Shown here: in pieces, positions 39,382-50,099 of the stretch
Numbering within the stretch: position 1 is the first letter of the stretch
How the letters are laid out: every line of letters begins with the position of its first letter
Source: an uncultured Pelagibacteraceae bacterium
GTDB taxonomy: Bacteria > Pseudomonadota > Alphaproteobacteria > Pelagibacterales > Pelagibacteraceae
Direction: 5' to 3'
Length of the DNA stretch: 58,175 nucleotides
Assembly (NCBI GenBank): GCA_902604175.1
Contig: CACKXR010000004.1
Location: forward strand, 1-58,175
Translations under genes and position numbers: made by a program
The notes under the pieces: model-generated
Told to the model about the DNA's origin: nothing
Databases searched by the model: none
What the model saw: the letters and a program-made list of their open reading frames with translations, nothing else

Positions 39382-40914
39382 TTATTTAAAGTTTTGTTTA
39401 AGTTGAGTAATTACTTCTATTAATAGTTTTTCTTTGTCTTCTTCAATTTTTCCAGAACTTTGGATAGAATCAATTATTTCAGGCTTATCAGATTTACATT
39501 TTTCAATTATTTTTGCTTCGAACTCTGCAATATCTTTCAAATCTATATCATCCAAATAACCTTTAACTCCACAAAAAACAGATACTACTTGCTCTGCGAC
39601 TGTCAGTGGTGAATATTGTTTTTGTTTTAAAAGTTCTGTTAATTTTGAACCTCTATTAAGTAGCTGTTGGGTAGAGGCATCTAAATCTGATCCAAATTGA
39701 GCAAAAGCTGCCATTTCTCTGTACTGAGCTAACTCAAGTTTCATGGAGCCTGATACTTTTTTCATGGCTTTTGTTTGAGCTGAAGATCCAACCCTCGATA
39801 CAGACAATCCAACGTTAATTGCTGGTCGAATACCTTGGTTAAAAAGCTCTGTTTCTAAAAATATTTGACCATCTGTAATTGAAATAACATTTGTTGGAAT
39901 AAATGCAGAAACATCACCTCCTTGTGTTTCAATTATTGGAAGTGCAGTTAATGACCCGCCACCATGTTCATCACTAAGTTTTGCAGCTCTTTCTAATAAT
40001 CTACTGTGCAGATAAAATACATCTCCTGGGTAAGCTTCCCTGCCTGGAGGTCTTCTTAAAAGAAGAGACATTTGTCTATATGCAACAGCTTGTTTTGATA
40101 GATCATCGTAAATTATTAACGCGTGCATTCCATTATCCCTAAAATATTCACCCATTGCGCAACCTGTATAAGGAGCTAAAAATTGTAGTGGCGCTGAATC
40201 TGATGCTGTAGCAGCAACAATAGTTGTGTATTCCATTGCTCCAGCTTCTTCTAAAGTTTTTTGAATTTGTCTTACTGTTGATCTTTTTTGACCTACTGCA
40301 ACATAGATACAATATAATTTTTGTTTCTCATCACCTGACTCATTAATTTTTTTCTGATTTATAATCGCATCTACAGCAACAGCAGTTTTACCTGTCTGTC
40401 TATCTCCAATAATTAATTCTCTTTGACCTCTTCCGATTGGGACTAAACTATCAATTGATTTTAATCCAGTTTGCATTGGCTCACTAACTGATTGTCTCGG
40501 GATAATACCAGGGGCTTTAACTTCTACTCTTTTTTTTTTAACATTTTTATCGAGCGCTCCTTTTCCATCAATTGGATTTCCAAGACCATCAACCACTCTA
40601 CCTAAAAGTTCTTTTCCTACTGGCGTATCGACAATGTTTCCTGTTCTTTTAACAACATCACCTTCTTTAATGTTTCTATCATCACCAAAAATTACAACAC
40701 CAACATTTTCACTTTCCAAGTTAAGAGCCATACCTTTTGAACCGTCAGCAAACTCAACCATCTCGCCAGCCTGAACATTATCTAAGCCATAAATTCTAGC
40801 AATACCATCTCCAACGGATAATACTTGGCCAACTTCAGTAACCTCAGTTTTTTCACCAAAATTTTTAATTTGTTCTTTTAATATTTTTGTAACTTCTGAA
40901 GGATTGATTTCCAT
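39382..40914 (-). CDS. atpA: F1 ATP synthase alpha subunit
   Basis: This is the noncatalytic nucleotide-binding subunit of F1. The 510-aa protein has GDRQTGKT (170-177), [34 protein letters not shown] and [15 protein letters not shown]. The C-terminal helical domain ends normally. It begins on the base next to the atpH stop, in the usual delta-alpha-gamma-beta-epsilon order. Confidence 0.98.
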   Translation of the reverse strand: MEINPSEVTKILKEQIKNFGEKTEVTEVGQVLSVGDGIARIYGLDNVQAGEMVEFADGSKGMALNLESENVGVVIFGDDRNIKEGDVVKRTGNIVDTPVGKELLGRVVDGLGNPIDGKGALDKNVKKKRVEVKAPGIIPRQSVSEPMQTGLKSIDSLVPIGRGQRELIIGDRQTGKTAVAVDAIINQKKINESGDEKQKLYCIYVAVGQKRSTVRQIQKTLEEAGAMEYTTIVAATASDSAPLQFLAPYTGCAMGEYFRDNGMHALIIYDDLSKQAVAYRQMSLLLRRPPGREAYPGDVFYLHSRLLERAAKLSDEHGGGSLTALPIIETQGGDVSAFIPTNVISITDGQIFLETELFNQGIRPAINVGLSVSRVGSSAQTKAMKKVSGSMKLELAQYREMAAFAQFGSDLDASTQQLLNRGSKLTELLKQKQYSPLTVAEQVVSVFCGVKGYLDDIDLKDIAEFEAKIIEKCKSDKPEIIDSIQSSGKIEEDKEKLLIEVITQLKQNFK

Positions 40915-41472
40915 TTATTCCTCTATCATTCTGTTTTCAATTTGTTGTAATTTATTTTTAATTGAGGTATCAACCATAGTGCTTCCAACTTGAAATACTA
41001 AACCTCCTATTAAACTTTTATCATATTTGTAGTTTAATTTTATTTTTGAGCTAAAATTTTTAGTAAGCTCATCTCTAATTTTGGTTATTTCATCATTAGA
41101 TAATTCTTTTGCTGATTTTAATTCTGCCTTAAGTTCACCTCTTTTTTTTGAACATATCTCAACAAAACTTTTAAGAATTCTTTCTAAAAAAAAGCACCTT
41201 CTTTTTTGAATTAAAAAGTTTAAAAAATTTTTAAATAAAGTTTCAAATTTATAATTTTCTGAAATTGAATTTGTAATCTTTAATAAATCATCCTGTTTTG
41301 TTGTTGGATCTTTGATTAGATTTTTAAAGTCATCACTTGTTTTTATCAATTCTAAGACAGATGAACACTGTTCCTCGATTTGAGTCAAAAGATTACTCTC
41401 GTTGGATAGCTCATAAAGTGCAAGCGAATATCTTTCAGCTGAAGTTATTGAAAATCCTGTGTCTTTGCTCAA
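40915..41472 (-). CDS. atpH: F1 ATP synthase delta subunit
   Basis: This is the peripheral-stalk subunit connecting F1 to F0. The 185-aa protein shows AERYSLALYELS near the N-terminus, a helical bundle, and the C-terminal KSLIGGLVFQVGSTMVDTSI region (about residues 153-172) typical of OSCP/delta. The first few residues before AERY are slightly extended. It is the first gene of the F1 operon, with a candidate promoter 45-75 bases upstream. Confidence 0.93.
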   Translation of the reverse strand: MSKDTGFSITSAERYSLALYELSNESNLLTQIEEQCSSVLELIKTSDDFKNLIKDPTTKQDDLLKITNSISENYKFETLFKNFLNFLIQKRRCFFLERILKSFVEICSKKRGELKAELKSAKELSNDEITKIRDELTKNFSSKIKLNYKYDKSLIGGLVFQVGSTMVDTSIKNKLQQIENRMIEE

Positions 41473-41516
41473 CTTTGTTCCTCTATAATGTTGAAGATTA
41501 AATTAAAATCAGGCTT

Positions 41517-41545
41517 TAATTAGCATATGACCTTTATGTCTTCAA
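41517..41545 (-). promoter_or_regulatory. Candidate promoter of the atpHAGDC operon
   Basis: Read on the minus strand, TTGAAG (41540-41545) and TAATTA (41517-41522) are separated by exactly 17 bases in the 108-bp gap between priA and atpH. The gap is one of the larger ones in the window, and the F1 operon needs a strong start. The -10 match is only partial, so the call is tentative. Confidence 0.4.
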
Positions 41546-41580
41546 GTAACCGATTTGTGAAAAAGGTGATTTTTTGACCA

Positions 41581-43536
41581 TTAATTGAAATTTATAGGGT
41601 CAACATCAACTGAAAGTTTTATTCCAGCTGCAAACTTATAATTTGAAATAATTTTTGCAATTGAGTTTTGTACTTTCATTGATTTAATTCCTCTTATTAA
41701 CAATCTAACTCTGAATTTTCTCTTTAATCTAAATATGGGCGCATTTACTGGGCCCAATACTCTTCCTTCAATTTTAGTTTCTATAAAATTTTTAAATGCT
41801 AAAGCCTCTGTTTCTAATTTATGCTCATTTTCACCTGTAAGAATTAGTGAGATAAATCTTTGAAAGGGTGGAAGTCCATTTTTTTTTCTTATCTCTAACT
41901 CTCTATCTAGAAATATATTAGGATTTTTATTAGTAATATCATCTATCATCTTTGTATCATGGTTATATGTTTGAAAATAAACTGTTGCTGGTTTTCCAGT
42001 TCTGCCAGCTCTTCCTGAAAGTTGATGATAAAGTTGTAAATTCTTTTCAGCTCCTCTTAAATCATGTCCTTGTGATGAAAGATCGATGTCAACAACTACA
42101 ATACAATTTAAACTTGGAAAATGGAATCCCTTTGAAATTAGTTGAGTTCCAACTAAAATATTAGTTTTATTTTTAATAATTTTATCCAATTTATCAATTG
42201 AGTCTTTTTTATTCATAGTATCACTTGAAAAGATTTCTACTTTCTTGCCCGGAAATTTTTTTTTCACCTCATCTGATATCCTTTCAACACCTGGGCCACT
42301 AAAAATAAATTCACAATTTCCTTCTTTAGAACATTCTCTTTTTAGATGAGATTTATATCCACAATAATGACAAAGCAAATTACCTTTATTTTTATGATAA
42401 ACTAAATTGATACTACAGTTTGGACATGAAAAACTTATATAGCATTTATTGCATAATACATTTGGTGAAAATCCACGTCTGTTTAAAAAAAATAAAACCT
42501 GATCTTTTTTTTCTAAATGAGAATTTACTTTTTTAATAATTTCATTTGATATCCACGATTGTTTTTCCAACTTAGAATTATTTAAATTTATAATTTCATA
42601 ATTTGGAAGAGAAGCATTTTTATATCTCTTTTTTAATCTAGATAAACCATACTTTCCTTTTTTTACATTTTCATATGTTTCAACAGATGGAACTGCAGTT
42701 ATAAGATTTATTGGAATATTTTCAAATGATGCTCTGGCTATTGCCATATCTCTCGCATTATAAGTTACCCCCTCATCTTGCTTAAATGACTGATCGTGTT
42801 CCTCATCAACAATAATTATTCCAAGTTTTTTGAATGGTAAAAATAAAGATGATCTTGCTCCAATTATAACCTGAATTTTTCCATTAGAAATTCCATTCCA
42901 TATTATTTCTTTTTTCTTTTTAGATATTCCTGAATGCCATACAGCTGGATTAAAACCAAAATATTCAACAAATTTTTGCTCGAACTGACCCGTTAGTCCT
43001 ATTTCTGGAAGTAATATTAAGCTTTGAAAACCCTTCTTTATCACAGATTTTAACGCCTCAAAATAAACAAAAGTTTTTCCAGAGCCAGTTGTACCTTGTA
43101 ACACATGTACTCTAAATTTATTGTTTAATACAACCATTTCCTTAAGGGTTTTTTTTTGCTCTTCTGAAAATTTTATTGAATTGCTTTTTATGTTGCTTTC
43201 AAAAACTTTAAAATTATTTTTTATATTATCCTCAATTGCATTATTGCTTAACAGCATCAATTTTAAAGCCATGCCCTTTGGGATAATGTTATATTCTGAA
43301 AACCAATTTAAAAAGTTTATAGTTGCTTTTTTAAGTGGTTTAACTTTTAATTTCTTAAAAACTTTTTTTAATTTGAATTTTTTTTGTTCATTATCTTCTA
43401 ATTTATCCCATACCACCCCAGTAAGTTTATTTTTACCAAAGGGAACTGATACATATTCACCAATTTTTAAATCTAAATCACTTTCATATGTGAATGGATA
43501 ATTAAATATATTTGGTAATAGAATCGGGTATTTCAT
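41581..43536 (-). CDS. priA: Primosomal replication protein PriA (3'-5' helicase)
   Basis: PriA reloads the replisome at stalled forks. The 651-aa protein has an N-terminal DNA-binding part, the Walker A loop LQGTTGSGKTFVYFEAL, DEEH (IIVDEEHDQSF), a cysteine-rich zinc insertion (CNKC, CPNC, CHYC) and helicase motif VI, QLSGRAGRTGKP. It is shorter than the 730-aa E. coli form but has all motor motifs. It lies directly upstream of the ATP synthase operon, as in many Alphaproteobacteria. A 21-bp gap separates it from lpdA. Confidence 0.95.
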   Translation of the reverse strand: MKYPILLPNIFNYPFTYESDLDLKIGEYVSVPFGKNKLTGVVWDKLEDNEQKKFKLKKVFKKLKVKPLKKATINFLNWFSEYNIIPKGMALKLMLLSNNAIEDNIKNNFKVFESNIKSNSIKFSEEQKKTLKEMVVLNNKFRVHVLQGTTGSGKTFVYFEALKSVIKKGFQSLILLPEIGLTGQFEQKFVEYFGFNPAVWHSGISKKKKEIIWNGISNGKIQVIIGARSSLFLPFKKLGIIIVDEEHDQSFKQDEGVTYNARDMAIARASFENIPINLITAVPSVETYENVKKGKYGLSRLKKRYKNASLPNYEIINLNNSKLEKQSWISNEIIKKVNSHLEKKDQVLFFLNRRGFSPNVLCNKCYISFSCPNCSINLVYHKNKGNLLCHYCGYKSHLKRECSKEGNCEFIFSGPGVERISDEVKKKFPGKKVEIFSSDTMNKKDSIDKLDKIIKNKTNILVGTQLISKGFHFPSLNCIVVVDIDLSSQGHDLRGAEKNLQLYHQLSGRAGRTGKPATVYFQTYNHDTKMIDDITNKNPNIFLDRELEIRKKNGLPPFQRFISLILTGENEHKLETEALAFKNFIETKIEGRVLGPVNAPIFRLKRKFRVRLLIRGIKSMKVQNSIAKIISNYKFAAGIKLSVDVDPINFN

Positions 43537-43557
43537 ATTTTATAATATGAAAAAAAA

Positions 43558-44958
43558 TTAAGAGTGTATCGCTCTTTTATCTACTGATAAAGCTGCCTCT
43601 TTTACTGCCTCTGAAAAAGTTGGGTGAGCATGACATGTACGTGCTATATCCTCTGAACTAGCTCCAAATTCCATAGCGACACCAATTTCAGCAATTAACT
43701 CACCAGCATGTGGCCCTATTATATGAGCACCCAATACTTTATCTGTTTTTTCATCAGCTAAAATCTTCACAAATCCGTCTGCGTCATCAATAGCTTTAGC
43801 TCTTGAGTTTGCCATAAAAGAAAATTTTCCAACTTTATATTTCATTTTAGAATCTTTTAATTGTTCCTCAGTTTTTCCAATCGCTGCTACTTCTGGAGTG
43901 GTATATATAACACCTGGAATGGTATCATAATTGACATGCCCTGATTGTCCTGCAATGTTTTCAGCAACAGCGATACCTTCATCTTCTGCTTTGTGAGCAA
44001 GCATGGGTCCTGATATCACATCACCGATTGCATATATATTCTCTAAATTTGTTTTAAATGATTTATCAGTTTTAATTCTTTTTTTGTCATCCAGTTCAAC
44101 TCCAACAGTTTCTAAATTTAAGCCCTCAGTATTTGCCTTTCTGCCAACAGAAATCAAAACTACATCACAATCTAAATTATTTTTATTTCCCTCTTTATCT
44201 ACAGTGGATACTGTTACTCCAGATTTATTTTTTTTAATTGTTTCAACTTTATTTTGCATATTAAACTTTATGCCTTGTTTTTTTAAAATTTTCATAAATT
44301 CTGAGGATATTTCTTTGTCCATACCTGGAGTGATGTGATCTAAAAACTCTACTACCTGCACTTCAGAACCCAGTCTTGACCAAACCGATCCCATTTCTAA
44401 TCCAATATAACCACCGCCTACAACAACCATTTTATTTGGAACTTTTTCAAGCTTTAACGCACCAGTAGATGAAACTATTTTTTGCTCATCGATTTCAATT
44501 CCCGATAAAGAAGTAGCTACAGATCCTGTTGCTATTATAGTTTTTTCAGATTGTATAATAGTCTCTTTATTTTCATTATCTTTAATTGAAATTTCGTTTT
44601 GAGATTTGAAACTACCATAACCTTTGAAATAAGTTACTTTGTTTTTCTTAAATAAAAATTCAACCCCTTTTGTAAGAACAGTTACAGCTTTATCTTTACT
44701 TTTCATCATTTTATCTAGGTTTAGCTTAACATCTCCTACTTCTATTCCTTTATTAGCCAAACCCTTAACTTTATGAAATTCCTCAGATAAATTTAACAAA
44801 CTCTTTGATGGTATACAGCCAACATTTAGGCAAGTGCCTCCTAAAGAGCCTCTAGATTCGATACATGCTGTTTTCAATCCTAATTGAGAAAGTCTAATCG
44901 CACAAACATATCCACCAGGTCCACCACCAATTACTACTGCTTGAAATTTTTCTGACAT
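43558..44958 (-). CDS. lpdA: Dihydrolipoamide dehydrogenase (E3)
   Basis: E3 reoxidises the lipoyl arm of 2-oxo-acid dehydrogenases using FAD and NAD. The 466-aa protein has GGGPGGYVCAIR at 11-22, the redox-active pair Cys43/Cys48 in GGTCLNVGCIPSK, an NAD loop VVVGGGYIGLEMG, and the C-terminal HAHPTFSEAVKEAAL with the catalytic His. It follows sucB by adjacency and ends the TCA operon, so it most likely serves 2-oxoglutarate dehydrogenase. Confidence 0.97.
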   Translation of the reverse strand: MSEKFQAVVIGGGPGGYVCAIRLSQLGLKTACIESRGSLGGTCLNVGCIPSKSLLNLSEEFHKVKGLANKGIEVGDVKLNLDKMMKSKDKAVTVLTKGVEFLFKKNKVTYFKGYGSFKSQNEISIKDNENKETIIQSEKTIIATGSVATSLSGIEIDEQKIVSSTGALKLEKVPNKMVVVGGGYIGLEMGSVWSRLGSEVQVVEFLDHITPGMDKEISSEFMKILKKQGIKFNMQNKVETIKKNKSGVTVSTVDKEGNKNNLDCDVVLISVGRKANTEGLNLETVGVELDDKKRIKTDKSFKTNLENIYAIGDVISGPMLAHKAEDEGIAVAENIAGQSGHVNYDTIPGVIYTTPEVAAIGKTEEQLKDSKMKYKVGKFSFMANSRAKAIDDADGFVKILADEKTDKVLGAHIIGPHAGELIAEIGVAMEFGASSEDIARTCHAHPTFSEAVKEAALSVDKRAIHS

Positions 44959-46263
44959 CTAAATATCCAAAAACAACCTTCTTGGGTCCTCTAAATTTTC
45001 CTTTATCATTTTAAGAAATGACACCGACTCTTTACCATCAATAATTCTATGATCATACGACAACGCTAAGTACATTATTGGTCTTATTTTAATTTCTCCA
45101 TCAACAACGACAGGTCTTTCAACAATATTATGCATTCCTAGTACCCCTGATTGTGGAAGGTTTAATATAGGTGTTGAAAGCATTGACCCATAAACTCCTC
45201 CATTACTTATTGTGAATGTTCCTCCTTGAAGATCCTCGATTACTAACTTTCCGTCTTTTGCTTTTTCAGAAATTTCTTTAATATTTTTTTCGATATCAGC
45301 AAAAGATAACTCGTCTGCATTTCTTAAAACTGGCACGACTAAACCTTTGTCAGTTCCAACTGCAAAACTAATATTATAATAATTTTTGTAAACTATTTCA
45401 TCGCCATCAATTTCTGCATTCACTGCTGGAAAATTCTTTAGGGCGACAACACATGCTTTCACAAAAAACGACATAAAGCCAAGTTTAATATTATATCTAG
45501 ATTGAAAATCTTCCTGATTTTCTTTTCTCATTTCCATAATATTTGTCATGTCAACTTCATTGAATGTTGTTAATAAAGCTGCATTTTCTTGAGCTTGCTT
45601 TAATCTCTTAGCAATAGTTTGTCTAAGTCTAGTCATCTTGATTCTTTCTTCTTGACCATATTGAATTTTTCTCTCTGAAGGTTTTGGGTTTGCTCCCATC
45701 ATACTTATCAAATCACCTTTTAGAACTCGTCCATCTTTTCCTGAGCCTTGAACGGTAGCTAAGTCTATGTTGTTTTCACTAACAATTTTTCGAACAGCTG
45801 GTGACAATGTTTGATTCTGAATGTTATTAACAAGTGGTGCTGCCTCTTCAACTTCATCGGTTAATACTAAAGGTTTTTCACTTTGCTCCTCTTCTTTAGA
45901 AGTCTCTTCAAAAACTTTTGGTTCTTTTTTAATTGGGTCTAATTTAATCACATTATTTTCAGTGGATTTGATATCTTCTTTTTTAACTTCTTCATTCTTT
46001 TCAGGACTAGTTTTAATGCGACTACCATTTTCAGAAACTGAACCCAATAAAGCTCCGACTTCAACTACTGATCCATCTTTAGAATTTATTTCAGTTAATA
46101 CTCCTGTTATTGGAGAGGGGACTTCTAAATTAACTTTATCTGTTTCAAGTTCAACTATTGGTTCGTCTGCATCAACAGAATCTCCTGCATTTTTTAACCA
46201 TTTAGCCACTGTTGCTTCGGTTATACTCTCTCCAAGTGCAGGAACTACAATTTTTTCACTCAT
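44959..46263 (-). CDS. sucB: 2-oxoglutarate dehydrogenase E2, dihydrolipoyl succinyltransferase
   Basis: E2 is the core of the 2-oxoglutarate dehydrogenase complex. The 434-aa protein has one lipoyl domain with Lys43 ([14 protein letters not shown]) and a charged Glu/Lys-rich linker. A peripheral-subunit-binding domain (about 155-190, [15 protein letters not shown]) and the catalytic domain ending with [15 protein letters not shown] (His and Asp of the active site) follow. It lies 6 bases after sucA. Confidence 0.97.
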   Translation of the reverse strand: MSEKIVVPALGESITEATVAKWLKNAGDSVDADEPIVELETDKVNLEVPSPITGVLTEINSKDGSVVEVGALLGSVSENGSRIKTSPEKNEEVKKEDIKSTENNVIKLDPIKKEPKVFEETSKEEEQSEKPLVLTDEVEEAAPLVNNIQNQTLSPAVRKIVSENNIDLATVQGSGKDGRVLKGDLISMMGANPKPSERKIQYGQEERIKMTRLRQTIAKRLKQAQENAALLTTFNEVDMTNIMEMRKENQEDFQSRYNIKLGFMSFFVKACVVALKNFPAVNAEIDGDEIVYKNYYNISFAVGTDKGLVVPVLRNADELSFADIEKNIKEISEKAKDGKLVIEDLQGGTFTISNGGVYGSMLSTPILNLPQSGVLGMHNIVERPVVVDGEIKIRPIMYLALSYDHRIIDGKESVSFLKMIKENLEDPRRLFLDI

Positions 46264-46269
46264 TACAAT

Positions 46270-49188
46270 TTATTCAAAAACCTTATTTATTATTTCTTGT
46301 TGTTGAGAATTGTGCCTTTTAGCATATCCGGTTGCTGGACTTGCATCTGGGCTTCTTCCTATATAAGAAATTTTGTTATTATTAGCCTTTAAACTATCTA
46401 ATGTCCATTGGATATAATCTCTAACTGAGAACCAGGCACCCATATTTTTAGGTTCTTCTTGACACCAGAAAAAATTAGCATTTTTTACATATGGTTTTAG
46501 CTCATTAGCAAGAGCTTTTGCAGGAAAAGGATATAATTGTTCAACTCTAAAAATTATCACATCATCTTTTTTAAGTTTTTCTCTAGCGTCCAATAAATCA
46601 AAATATATTTTTCCAGAACATAAAATTACTTTTTTAATCTTTGAACTATCTTTTAGCTTAATAAAACCATCTGCTTTCGGATCGATTGCGTGATCCCATA
46701 ATATTCTATGAAACGTATTTTTTTTATTAAAATCGTTTAAATTTGAAACACAGAATTTATTTCTTAATAAGGATTTTGGTGTCATAATTATTAATGGTTT
46801 TCTAAAATCTCTATGCATTTGTCTTCGTAAAGCATGAAAATAATTAGCAGGAGTAGTACAATTTAATACTTGCATATTATCATTTGAGCATAGTTGTAAA
46901 AATCTTTCTAATCTTGCAGAAGAGTGTTCTGGTCCTTGTCCTTCATAAGCATGGGGTAATAACATCACTAATCCTGAAGCTCTGTTCCACTTTCTTTCAC
47001 CTGATGCAATAAATTGATCAATTACAACTTGTGCACCATTAGCAAAATCTCCAAATTGGGCTTCCCATAAAGTTAAGGTATTAGGCTCAACTAAACTATA
47101 GCCATACTCGAATCCCAAAACTGCAAGTTCAGATAAAAAACTATCAACTACTTCAAATTTTTTTTGTTTGTTTGAAATGTTGTTTAATGGAATATATCTA
47201 GAATTATCAGTCTGATCTCTTAATACTGAATGTCTTTGACTAAATGTTCCTCTGCCAGAGTCTTGACCAACTAGCCTAACTGGATAACCTTCTTCAAGTA
47301 AAGAGCCAAAGGCTAATGCCTCTGCAGTAGACCAATCAATATCAAAACCTTTGTCTACTGAATTTCTTCTAACGTTTAAAATTTTAGAAATAGTTTTATG
47401 AATATTAATTTCATCAGGTATAGTATTTATTCTGTCTGAAATTTCTTTTAATTTGTTTTCATCAAAACCAGTCAAACCTCTTTTATCTTTACCTTTTTCA
47501 GGTTTGTATCTAGACCATGACCCTTCAAACCATTCTATTTTAGGCTTGTAATCTTTTGCACTTTTATATTGTTCATCCAATAAATCTTTAAATCCTTTTA
47601 CATTTTGATCTAAGAGATTTTGAGTAATTGAATTTTCGTTAACTAATTTGCTTCCATAAATCTTATAAACACTTGGATGTGATCTAATTTTTTTATACAT
47701 TAATGGCTGAGTAAATGAAGGTTCGTCCCCCTCGTTGTGTCCAAATCTTCTATAGCAAATTAGGTCGACTACGACATCTCTATTAAACTTTAATCGAAAC
47801 TCAGTAGCAATTCTAGTCGCATAAACAACTGCTTCTGGGTCATCTCCGTTTACGTGAAGAATTGGAGCTTCAACCATTTTTGCAACATCTGATGGATATG
47901 GTGATGACCTAGCAAATCTTGGACTAGTAGTGAATCCAATTTGATTATTTACTATAATATGAATTGTGCCGCCCGTATTATGGCCAGGAAGTCCAGACAT
48001 TGCAAAACATTCTGCTACCACTCCTTGACCAGCAAAAGCAGCATCTCCATGAATAAGAATAGGTATAACTTTATTTCTTTCTTTATCTTTATGAAAAAAT
48101 TGTTTTGCTCTTGTTTGTCCTAAAACTACAGGATTTACAGCCTCTAAATGGGAGGGATTATCTGTCAAACTTACATGAACAGAGTTTCCATCAAACTGTC
48201 TATCTGAAGATGCTCCAAGATGGTATTTTACATCTCCTGCACTTTCCTCAGAGTCTGAGCTTACTTCCCCTGCAAATTCATTAAATATTCTTTTATATGA
48301 TTTTTGTAAAACATTTGCCAAAACATTAAGTCTACCTCTATGAGACATTCCAATTTTAACTTCTTTAATCTGATTTTGTCCACCAATTTTAATTATTTGC
48401 TCAAGAGCTGGTATTAAACTTTCACCTCCATCAAGACCAAATCTTTTTGTACCGACATATTTAGTGGCTAAAAATTTTTCAAAACCTTCTGCTTGTACAA
48501 GTTTATTTAGTATTGCCTCTTTACCGTTCTTCGTAAAGTTTAAAGCATTCTGATCTTGCTCTATTCTGTCTCTAAACCATTTTCTCTCAACTGGATTTGA
48601 AATATGCATAAACTCATAACCAATATTTCCACAATATGTTTTTTTTAAAAATTTTAGTATTTCTTTAATATTTGCATATTTTTTATTAATTACTCCATTT
48701 AAGAAAATTTTCTTTTCATAATTCTGTTTTTTAAAACCATAAAATTCAGGATGTAATTCATCAAGATATTCAGATTCTCTCATTTCTAGTGGATCTAAAT
48801 TTGCTAATAAATGTCCTCTCAATCTATAAGCACGTATTAAGGCGACAGCACTTATGGAATCTTTGTTAGAGTCTGCAAGTAATTGAAAATTAAATTTTTC
48901 TGATGAATCTTTTTTGTCATTATTTACTTTATTATTATCTTCTATCTCTATTTTTTTTTGTAATTCATCAATATCTATTCTTACTTTTGAAGGCCCCCAA
49001 GATGGCCCATTTATTTCTGAAGCAATAACTTTTATCTCTTCGCCTATACCCTCAAAATAATTTACCCAGCTCTCAGGTAATTCAGGATCTTTATTGATAA
49101 ACTTAAAATACATTTGTTCAATAAATGCACTATTAGACTTATTTAAGAATGAAGTTTTTTCAAATTCAAGATTTTTTGATGAAGACAT
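46270..49188 (-). CDS. sucA: 2-oxoglutarate dehydrogenase E1 component
   Basis: E1 decarboxylates 2-oxoglutarate with thiamine diphosphate and loads E2. The 972-aa protein shows the N-terminal E2-binding segment (FIEQMYFKFINKDPELPESW), GMSHRGRLNVLANVL, HLGASSDR, the ThDP-binding ILIHGDAAFAGQGVVAE, CYRRFGHNEGDEPSFTQP and GQDSGRGTFSQRH. It is complete for the family. The 35-bp gap upstream, to sucD, is the largest inside this operon. Confidence 0.98.
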   Translation of the reverse strand: MSSSKNLEFEKTSFLNKSNSAFIEQMYFKFINKDPELPESWVNYFEGIGEEIKVIASEINGPSWGPSKVRIDIDELQKKIEIEDNNKVNNDKKDSSEKFNFQLLADSNKDSISAVALIRAYRLRGHLLANLDPLEMRESEYLDELHPEFYGFKKQNYEKKIFLNGVINKKYANIKEILKFLKKTYCGNIGYEFMHISNPVERKWFRDRIEQDQNALNFTKNGKEAILNKLVQAEGFEKFLATKYVGTKRFGLDGGESLIPALEQIIKIGGQNQIKEVKIGMSHRGRLNVLANVLQKSYKRIFNEFAGEVSSDSEESAGDVKYHLGASSDRQFDGNSVHVSLTDNPSHLEAVNPVVLGQTRAKQFFHKDKERNKVIPILIHGDAAFAGQGVVAECFAMSGLPGHNTGGTIHIIVNNQIGFTTSPRFARSSPYPSDVAKMVEAPILHVNGDDPEAVVYATRIATEFRLKFNRDVVVDLICYRRFGHNEGDEPSFTQPLMYKKIRSHPSVYKIYGSKLVNENSITQNLLDQNVKGFKDLLDEQYKSAKDYKPKIEWFEGSWSRYKPEKGKDKRGLTGFDENKLKEISDRINTIPDEINIHKTISKILNVRRNSVDKGFDIDWSTAEALAFGSLLEEGYPVRLVGQDSGRGTFSQRHSVLRDQTDNSRYIPLNNISNKQKKFEVVDSFLSELAVLGFEYGYSLVEPNTLTLWEAQFGDFANGAQVVIDQFIASGERKWNRASGLVMLLPHAYEGQGPEHSSARLERFLQLCSNDNMQVLNCTTPANYFHALRRQMHRDFRKPLIIMTPKSLLRNKFCVSNLNDFNKKNTFHRILWDHAIDPKADGFIKLKDSSKIKKVILCSGKIYFDLLDAREKLKKDDVIIFRVEQLYPFPAKALANELKPYVKNANFFWCQEEPKNMGAWFSVRDYIQWTLDSLKANNNKISYIGRSPDASPATGYAKRHNSQQQEIINKVFE

Positions 49189-49223
49189 CTTTTTTGCTTA
49201 ATATATCCTTCTAATAGTATTTT

Positions 49224-50099
49224 TCAATTAGACAGTTTATTAAACAATGTTTTTCCAATGATTGATGGTGATTCTGCAACTGTAATCCCGCATTCTTCCA
49301 TTTTTTTTATTTTGTCTTTTGCCCCACCTTTGCCTCCAGAAATAATAGCCCCTGCATGACCCATTCTTCGACCTGGCGGAGCTGTAATTCCTGCTATAAA
49401 TCCAACTATAGGTTTTTTAATTTTGTGATTTTTGACAAATTCTGAAGCCTCTTCCTCTGCTGTACCCCCTATTTCACCAATCATTAAAATCGACTCTGTC
49501 TCATCATCATTTAAAAATAAATCTAAACAATCTATAAAATTTGTACCGTTGATTGGATCTCCTCCAATGCCAATACAAGTTGATTGACCCAGTCCATTTT
49601 CAGTAGTTTGTGCTACTGCCTCGTAAGTTAATGTTCCTGATCTAGAAACGATACCAACCGATCCTCTCTTATGAATATTTCCAGGCATTATTCCAATTTT
49701 GCACTCATCAGGTGTAATTATTCCTGGGCAGTTTGGCCCGATAAGACGACTATTTGAGCTAGCCAAACTTTGTCTTACTTTAAGCATATCCTGAACTGGG
49801 ATGCCTTCTGTTATACAAACTATTAGATCTATTGATGCATCAATTGCTTCAATGATTGCAGCAGCTGCAAACTTTGCTGGAACATAAATCATAGTAGCGT
49901 CTGCACCTACCTCATTTTTTGCCTCTAACACTGTGTTGAAAACTGGTCTTTCTAAATGTTTTTGGCCTCCTTTTTTAGGGGTTACTCCACCCACAAGATT
50001 TGTCCCATATTTTATTGCTTGTTCAGAGTGGAATGTGCCATGAGATCCTGTGAAGCCCTGACAAATAACTTTTGTATTTTTATTTACTAATACTGACAT
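49224..50099 (-). CDS. sucD: Succinyl-CoA synthetase alpha subunit
   Basis: Together with SucC, SucD makes ATP or GTP from succinyl-CoA. The 291-aa protein has [42 protein letters not shown]-like [11 protein letters not shown], and [18 protein letters not shown] with the phosphorylated histidine. Length is normal. It starts on the base adjacent to the sucC stop, so expression of both subunits is coupled. Confidence 0.98.
   Translation of the reverse strand: MSVLVNKNTKVICQGFTGSHGTFHSEQAIKYGTNLVGGVTPKKGGQKHLERPVFNTVLEAKNEVGADATMIYVPAKFAAAAIIEAIDASIDLIVCITEGIPVQDMLKVRQSLASSNSRLIGPNCPGIITPDECKIGIMPGNIHKRGSVGIVSRSGTLTYEAVAQTTENGLGQSTCIGIGGDPINGTNFIDCLDLFLNDDETESILMIGEIGGTAEEEASEFVKNHKIKKPIVGFIAGITAPPGRRMGHAGAIISGGKGGAKDKIKKMEECGITVAESPSIIGKTLFNKLSN

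Noticed and set aside
45821-46306. 161-codon plus-strand frame across the sucB start
   Set aside because: It is antisense to the lipoyl domain and the charged linker of SucB, and its Ser/Thr-rich composition is what the complement of Glu/Lys codons gives.
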